A stretch of DNA of 8,700 nt from Elusimicrobiota bacterium. Lineage in GTDB: Bacteria; Elusimicrobiota; Elusimicrobia; O2-12-FULL-59-9. The stretch lies in assembly GCA_016206405.1 (NCBI GenBank), contig JACQRQ010000128.1:1-8700 (forward strand), in the 5' to 3' direction. Positions 1-6,500 of this stretch are shown one piece after another. Position 1 is the first letter of the stretch. Every line of letters starts with the position of its first letter. The position numbers and the translations under genes are program-made. Below the pieces are notes generated by a model, which saw nothing but the letters and a program-made list of their open reading frames with translations, was not told the DNA's origin and searched no databases.

Positions 1-7
1 ATAGGAA

Positions 8-35
8 GGTGGTAGAGTGGTAGAGTGGTAGAGTG
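8..35 (+). repeat. Period-8 tandem repeat, unit GGTAGAGT
   Basis: Three perfect consecutive copies of GGTAGAGT lie at 11-18, 19-26 and 27-34, preceded by GGT (8-10) and followed by G35. The array is complementary over most of its length to the start of the array at 98-177: positions 8-35 against 99-126 pair at 24 of 28 positions, and two of the mismatches would be G-U wobbles in plus-strand RNA. It lies in the spacer downstream of the large gene and codes for nothing I can recognise. Confidence 0.9.
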
Positions 36-46
36 AACGACAAGAG

Positions 47-94
47 GGCCACGGCGATCCAGCGACTGCGAAGCAACCGCCTTCGCGCCGTGCC
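47..94. other. GC-rich nested hairpin between the two repeat arrays
   Basis: CACGGCG at 50-56 is the exact reverse complement of CGCCGTG at 86-92, and inside it GCGAAG (68-73) is the exact reverse complement of CTTCGC (81-86) around a 7-base loop. The two stems share base 86. GG at 47-48 can extend the outer stem with CC at 93-94 across a one-base bulge. The structure sits centrally between the arrays at 8-35 and 98-126, so the whole stretch could fold as one long interrupted hairpin. It lies downstream of the large gene and could stabilise or end its mRNA. No T-run follows on either strand, so it is not a standard intrinsic terminator. Confidence 0.6.
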
Positions 95-97
95 GTG

Positions 98-177
98 CCA
101 CTTTACCACTTTACCACTATACCACTGTATCACTCTTTTCTCTCCCACTATACCACTGTATCACTTTCTTCACTTTA
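98..177 (+). repeat. Degenerate period-8 tandem array, unit CCACTTTA/CCACTATA
   Basis: Consecutive units are CCACTTTA (98), CCACTTTA (106), CCACTATA (114), CCACTGTA (122), TCACTCTT (130), a 7-base degenerate TTCTCTC (138), CCACTATA (145), CCACTGTA (153), TCACTTTC (161) and, after one extra base, TCACTTTA (170). The block 114-134 is repeated exactly at 145-165, so part of the array arose by a 31-base-step duplication. The last unit overlaps the stop codon of the large minus-strand gene (TCA at 170-172 is its TGA). The first half is the inverted partner of the array at 8-35. Confidence 0.85.
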
Positions 178-508
178 TAACCGCCATTTTAATGAACTTC
201 TTGCTTCCGCCCACCTTGATCTCGGCGATATAGACCCCGCTGGCGACGTCCCGGCCGGAGTCATTTTGGCCGTTCCACGCCTGATAATAGATGCCGCTGT
301 TGAGCGCGCCCAGAGCGATGCTGCGGACCTTCTCTCCGGCCACGTTGAAAATATCGATTTTGCCGTCCCCGCTCATCCCCGCCGGCACGGAGAAATAGAT
401 CATCGTCCCGCGAACGTCCGCGGTCTGCCCGCCCGAAACTCCGTGGAGCATGCTGACGGTTTTTGTCCGCAGGTCGAAGGGGTTGGGGAAGTTATACGCA
501 TCCAAGCC
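170..508 (-). other. C-terminal PNPF / FlgD-Ig-like (T9SS type A-like) sorting module (residues 2724-2835)
   Basis: The last 110 or so residues read Y-N-F-P-N-P-F-D-L-R-T (2728-2738), I-Y-F-S-V-P-A (2760-2766), G-K-I-D-I-F-N-V-A-G-E-K-V-R-S-I (2772-2787), G-I-Y-Y-Q-A-W-N-G-Q-N-D-S-G-R-D-V (2795-2811), A-S-G-V-Y-I-A-E-I (2812-2820) and end K-K-F-I-K-M-A-V-I-K. Every landmark of the T9SS type A sorting domain (and of the closely similar FlgD Ig domain) is present and in order: PNPF, D-I-F/Y-x-x-x-G-x-x-V, W-N-G-x-[DN]-x-x-G, SGVY, and a short Lys-ending strand. In T9SS organisms it directs export and surface attachment. Without the genome's secretion genes, T9SS use remains inference. Confidence 0.85.
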
Positions 509-3500
509 GGCTGAGGTGACCGCGGCAGTGGAGCTGATCACCGCCACTTTCGCGTCCAAAAGAACAAAGGTCGAGAAGTGGTCCACGTTGATCTTGACCG
601 TATTGTTGACGCTGTCGAGGCCCGGCAATCCGCCCAAGACGTCCTGCTGCAGGACATAGGTGTTGGCGCTTTCATTGAACCAATAGACGTTGAGTTTGCC
701 CGGATCGCTGACCGTGGTCGAGTCGTAATGCAGCGTCAACTCCGAAGGCTTATTGAGCGACGTCCGGACGCCCAACGGCAGGAAAATGTCATAAAACGCG
801 CTGAAGGGATTGACATTGGGCAGCGCGTCGGCGGCCGCGAGGGCTTTGAAGAAGCCGGCCGGATAGGCGGCGGGCGCGAATTTCAGGCCGTAGGAGCCCC
901 CGCCGGCGTTGTAACCGGCGTTTCTCTGCCGGGTCGCCGCCGGGTTTTCATTGGCTTTTTGAATGCCGACCTTGATCGTGGAGGATGCGTCCACAGCGAA
1001 TGTCCCCACCGGCAATTCCACCTTGGAGGGGTCATCGCCGCCTATGCGGGCGGTTCCCCCGCTCAGATTCGAAACGGGCGTCTCTTTAACGGCGTCAATC
1101 CCGATGAAGACCACCGCCTGCGTCTCCATGGCGAACTCAGGATTGACCGTATCCGTTGAGGCTGGATTTTCTATATTGCTGTAGGCGAAAAAGCGGACCG
1201 TGATCGACGAAATACTGGTGCCCTCCGCGTTAAGCTCCAGGGTGAGCTTCTTGCGGTTGTTGCTGATTTCGGCGCCGGAGATAACGCCGGAGGAGGCCGA
1301 CACCAGGCTTGAAGCGACCTCGTCATCGCTGGTCTTATTGCGCAGGCGCTTGGTGGTGTTGAAGACGATGCTGAACTTCTTCGCGCTGGTCTTCGACACG
1401 TCGATTACCGCCGAAACTTCCGGCTTTCTCGGCTTGTAGATTAAATTCAACGTCTGGACGGTGGTCCCGGTCGAAAAGGTCACCGCCTCCCCTTCCGTCG
1501 GCACAAGCGTGTCGCCTTCATCATCGGTGAAGATGATCTTGTATGTTCTTCCCGCCCTAAATCCGGTGATGGCGTATTTCGTGACCACCTTGGAATTTCC
1601 GGGCGATTCGAGGCTGCCGACAAAGCGCTCCTCGATGTCGTTGACGTTGACCGCTGCGATGGAGGCGATCTCAAACTGGCTGGGATTGGAGCCGTTCGGT
1701 TTGACCATCGTTCCCGTCAAGGTGATGCCGCTGGCCAACTCGATGGAGCAGCCGGCGTTCGCCCCCGATTTGAGCTCCACGGCTTTTTCCGCGGGCTTAT
1801 AGCCCTGGGCGGCCACCGTCAGCTTGTATTTTGCCGCTTCCAAGGAATTGACGACGAAGCTGCCGTCGGACCCCGTCACGATGATGACGTCTCCCACCGG
1901 ATTGGTCCGCGGGCGGACTCCCGTCTTCTGAATAAACACTTTGGCCGCCGCCAGCCCCTGGCGGTCCGCGTCCGGCCAAAGGAGCTCGCCTCCGTCGCCG
2001 GAAGTCACCTGACAGCTCAATTTGCTGGGGGCCGAGGTTAACGAGATATCCAAACCGCTCGTCTTCACCGTGATGTCCACGCCCGCTAAATATTTTTCCG
2101 CGTATGCGGCTCGCGCTTGATTCGACTCCTCGAGGCCGACGCGCCGGGCCGCCGTAAAATCATAATAACGCTCTCCCGGATCAAGGCCGCCCAACAGAAA
2201 GCCGCCCTGGGAATCGCTTTGCGCGACGACGCTCTGCGAGCCGCTCCCGCTGGAGGGCTCCGCGATAATTTCGATATTGGGAAGGGGATTGCCTTGAGAA
2301 TCGAGCACCCTCCCGATGACGTTTTGACCCGGCCTGAGCAATACCGTCCCGACGTCCTTGATCTGCCCGGCCGCCACTCTCACTCCGGAAATAACGACCG
2401 GCGCCAGATTGAAGCTCCCGCGAGCCGTCACGTCGCCCGCGGCGGACCCCTGCGCGAAGACGACGTCGTAAGTGCCCGCCACAAGTCCCGTGATGGTGAA
2501 TTGGTTGAAAGAGTCAAAGGCGATAAGCCCGGCGCTCTGGCCGGCTTGAGAGAATCCGCCCTCCACCCAAGGGTTCGCCTGCGCGTAGAGCGCGAAATTT
2601 CCAGGAAGCAGAGTATTGTTGTTGGCCGTGATGGGAATGAGCGTGACGGTCGTCGTGCTGCCGCTGACGGAAACCTGCCGCAAATTGATTTTGCCCTGGA
2701 TGACGCCGGAGACCTCCAGAGAGAGGTTGCGGCCGGTCAGATCCGATCCGGCCATCGTCACCGCAAATGGTTTCGCGGTGTATTTGACGGGGCTGCCTCC
2801 ATCCAAAGCCTCCACGATATAGCCGCCGTTGGCCACCTGGGTGAAGCTGTAGGCCGCCGAACTGGCGCCCACAAAGCTCAGTGTCTTGGATTGAATCGCC
2901 TCGCCCCGCGTGTTTCTCAAGCTGATGATCACGTCCCTAGTTTCAATCGTTCCCACCGGCAAAGCCACCACGCCGGATACGCTGTGCCCGCTGGTAAAGG
3001 TGAAATTGGCCGTCGCGCTGGAGTTTCTAACGGTGATGATTTGCTCCACGGGCGCCACTTCGGTGCCGTCGGCGAAACTGCCGTCAAGCTCGGGATTATT
3101 GCGGAGCAGATAGGTGCCCGGCGGAACATTGCGTATCAGGTAATTTCCGGAAGCGCTGATCGCGCTGAAATAGGACACCGCCGATCCCCCGCCCGCCGTG
3201 GCGGCGGTGATCGAGCTTGAAAAATTGTCGAAACCTCTCGGATATAGCTCCATGCGGAAAGAGCTGGTCGTCACGCAGACCCTGAAGCCGCCCGAGCAGA
3301 AAGTGTTTTGAACGGCATTAGCCGCCAGGTCGGCCGCCTTGTTGACGGTGACCGAATAGGTGCTGAAATTGAGGTTCACCGCGCTGGCCAAGGTGATCGA
3401 GCCGCCGACATCGTAGGTTTCTCCCCTCAAGTCCATCTCCGCAGTCGCTACCTTGCCGTTGACCACGTTCAGCAACTTTTGAACCCGCTTGCCGGTCGTG

Positions 3501-6500
3501 GCATAGCGAGCCGCTATGTCATAGAAGCCGGTGCCGACGTTGGGCGGCGTCAGCAGCGTCGCGCTGGTCGACCAAACGTCGAAGCGGCCGCCGTCCCCGG
3601 CCAAGGTCGTCACGTTGCTGGTGGAGATGAAAACCCCCGGCCCGTTGACCGTTAAGGAGATCTTGTCGTAATCGGCGCTGCCGGAAGGCAGCAGGAAGTG
3701 AAGCCGCGCTTGTCCGGTGAAGCCCTGCAGCACCAAGTTGGCCTTGCCCGTCCCCCCCGAGACCGTCGCCGTTTGAACCCCGGGCAGCGAGGTTGCGGGG
3801 TCCACCTGAACGAAACCGTCCAAGAACGTCGTCAACTGGTAGGCGCCGTCCGTCAATCCGCCGATCCTGAAAGTGCTGCTGGACAGAGTCGTGCTTGAAA
3901 CCAAAATGACCCGCGTAAAGGCGCTGGAGAAGGTCCTCGCGTTAAAGGCATTGATGTAGAGCGTGAGGTCTCCAAAGCGCGTCGAATCGCCTTTGACGGT
4001 GACGGTGCCTTCGAGAACTCCGCCCGTGCTGAAGGGCGGAAAGTCCACGCCGCCGCGGTCCGGGGTTCCCAAATCCACGTTGGCGACCACCACCGGTCCC
4101 GTGCTCACCGCGTCGAATCCAAAAGCCCGCGCCTTTAAGGCGTAGGCGCCGGGCGTCACATTGAAAAGCGAGTAGATGCCGCTGATCCTCGGCGCCGAGT
4201 CTGAATTCTGCTTCCCGGGAATAAACACGCTGCCCCAATAGCTCGGGAAGGTCTGGCCGGAAAGCGTCGCCTCCACGGAGACCTGGGTTCCAAAATCTTG
4301 AATCGCGGGCAAAGTGACTTTTCCATAAAGGCTGGCGGCGCGCGTGAAGGCGCGGGTGATATCCTTGATTTCCCCGGCGACAACGGCCACGGATGTGGTG
4401 AAAGCGTCGAATCCGAAGACTTCAACGGTGACCGTGTAGGTGTCCGGCTGCACTGTGACCGCCGTCCACGTGCTCTGCCCGACCACGCTGGCGAGCTGCG
4501 CGGCGCCGGCATAGTAAGCGGCGCCGCTGTCGGAAATCGTTCCCCCGGCCGGGAAGTGCAGCGTCCCGAAGCCTTGGCGGGTGAAGTTGGCGTTGTTCAC
4601 TTTCACGTTGCCCCACAATTCAAAGGGGGCGGGGTCGGGCAGCGTGGCCGAGACTCGGATCTGGGCCGGCGCCTCGAAATGAACGTCGGCCGCGGAAGCG
4701 GGCGCGGCGACGCTGAGTTTTTTCTCATAGTTTTGCTGCGCCGCATAATCGTAATACTGCGCGCTGAGGAAATACGTCGTGCCGGCCTTAAGCCCGTTCA
4801 AAGAGTAGTAACCGCTCGAATCGGTGGTCGCGGAGCGGTAGACGCCTCCTCCGGAGGCCGTCACGAGGGCCCCCTCCGCCGGGGTCGAGTTGCCGGCGCC
4901 GACGTAGACTTTTCCGCCGATGTTGATGGCGACCACGGTGATGCTCAACGTGGCCGTGTCCTTCACGATGCCTCCCGACGCTTCCACCAGCACCCGGTAA
5001 GTTCCGGAAGAAACCACCGAGCCGCCGCCGGCAAAGCCCGCATACGCAAATCCGGAGCCGCCGGCTTGCGTTCTGCCGTCCCAGATCACCGAACGGCCGG
5101 GATCGCCGAAACCGAAGAAATTGGCGACCGCGTCCGAAAAGTCCGTGGTGCCCTGCGGCGCGATCGCCACGTGCCATTGGAAGGACGAGTCGCTCGGCTT
5201 GAACCGGATGTAGGCGAAGTCGTTGACGCCGTCCCCATCGGGCGTCAGAGTCAGCGTTTTTGCGCCCGCTCCCGTACCGGCGTCCAAAAGAAGGCTTCCG
5301 GCCGCAAATCCTATGTCGGCCGATTTTACCTGGACCGACCGGGTGATGGTGAAGGTGGACAATCCCTGCTCGAAATCGAGGAAGGAGGCCTCCAGGAATT
5401 TTTGCCCCGCGCTGTCGGATTTGAAGTAAACCGCCGGCGTTGGATTGGACGAGGAGAGAAACACCACCGCCGCGCTTGAAGCCGTCGCATCGAACTGAGC
5501 CGGGCTGGTCGAGAACAGGACGCCCGAATCCGGGGCAAAAGAGGCGTTCAACCCCCTCAGCGCGATGGGCTTGGGCGCGGAAGGCACGGCCTTGTTTCCG
5601 CAATGGTCTGCCCCCTTGAAAGCCACGCGCGGAGAAAGCTGGTTGGCGCCCACCACGACCAAGTTGAAATCCTCATAATCCAAACGCCGGGCCTGCCCGA
5701 CCACCCCCTGCACCGTAGGCTCAGCGCTGATTTTCTTAAGCTCCCCGGCCCAAGAACCTCTTGAGAAAATCAGAACCTTGTCGCTCTGGATCGCCGGCGG
5801 CGCAAAACCGTTCCGGTAGACCAGCCTGACTTCCTCTGCCGCGTTGAGAGCGCCCGACTGTACCAGGGCGCCTACGAAGCGTCCTCCAAGATTCGGAAGC
5901 AACGTCACGGCGATGGTCGCGGCGGATGTGCTGGAGGCGGTGACATAGCCCTCCAGGTTGGGGTCGTACGTTTGCGGGAAAGACCAGCCCTGAGGAAGCT
6001 GCATTGCGATCAGTCCCCCGGCGCTGTAGCTCACCGTGGAGACAAAAGTCATGGTCGCGCTCACCAAACTGCACACCGGCACCTTGGCCGGCGACGAGGC
6101 GCCGTCCACCGTGAAGCCGGCGGTTCCGATTCCGTCGCCCTGCGCCTTTTCTTTCTCCAGCGTGACGGCCGGCGAGTTGGAAGCGCGCGACAAATTCCCT
6201 TGTTCGTCGGCCGCCTTGACGGCGAAGTAATAGCTGCGTCCCGACTTTAGATTGCTGATGACCGCGCTTTGGGGCGTCCCTCCGGCGACCGGCACGGGCG
6301 GGCTTTGGTTGAAGGGGCTGAATTCGATGTCGGCCACGCCGAAGCGCTCCATGATGAATTTGTCGTCGTAGTTGAAGCCGGGCTCCCCGAAAAAGTTGCG
6401 GTCGGTGATCGGCGCCACGGAGGAAACGTGGATGTGATAAAAAGCCGCCGTACCCGAGGCGCCGTCGTCGCCCGGCGCCGTCCACGTCAATTGCACGAGG

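Noticed and set aside
47..134. Hairpin as an intrinsic terminator of the large gene
   Set aside because: The GC-rich stem is not followed by a T-run on the transcribed strand, so it does not meet the usual definition. A structural role at the mRNA end is still possible.
98..177. Array as a CRISPR
   Set aside because: Units are 8 bases, contiguous and without spacers, and no cas gene is visible.
33..514. Plus-strand frames starting in the repeat region (33-233, 95-514)
   Set aside because: The translations are repeat-driven (P-L-Y-H-F-T-T-type) and then run antisense to the conserved C-terminal module of the main gene. No ribosome binding site or domain supports them.
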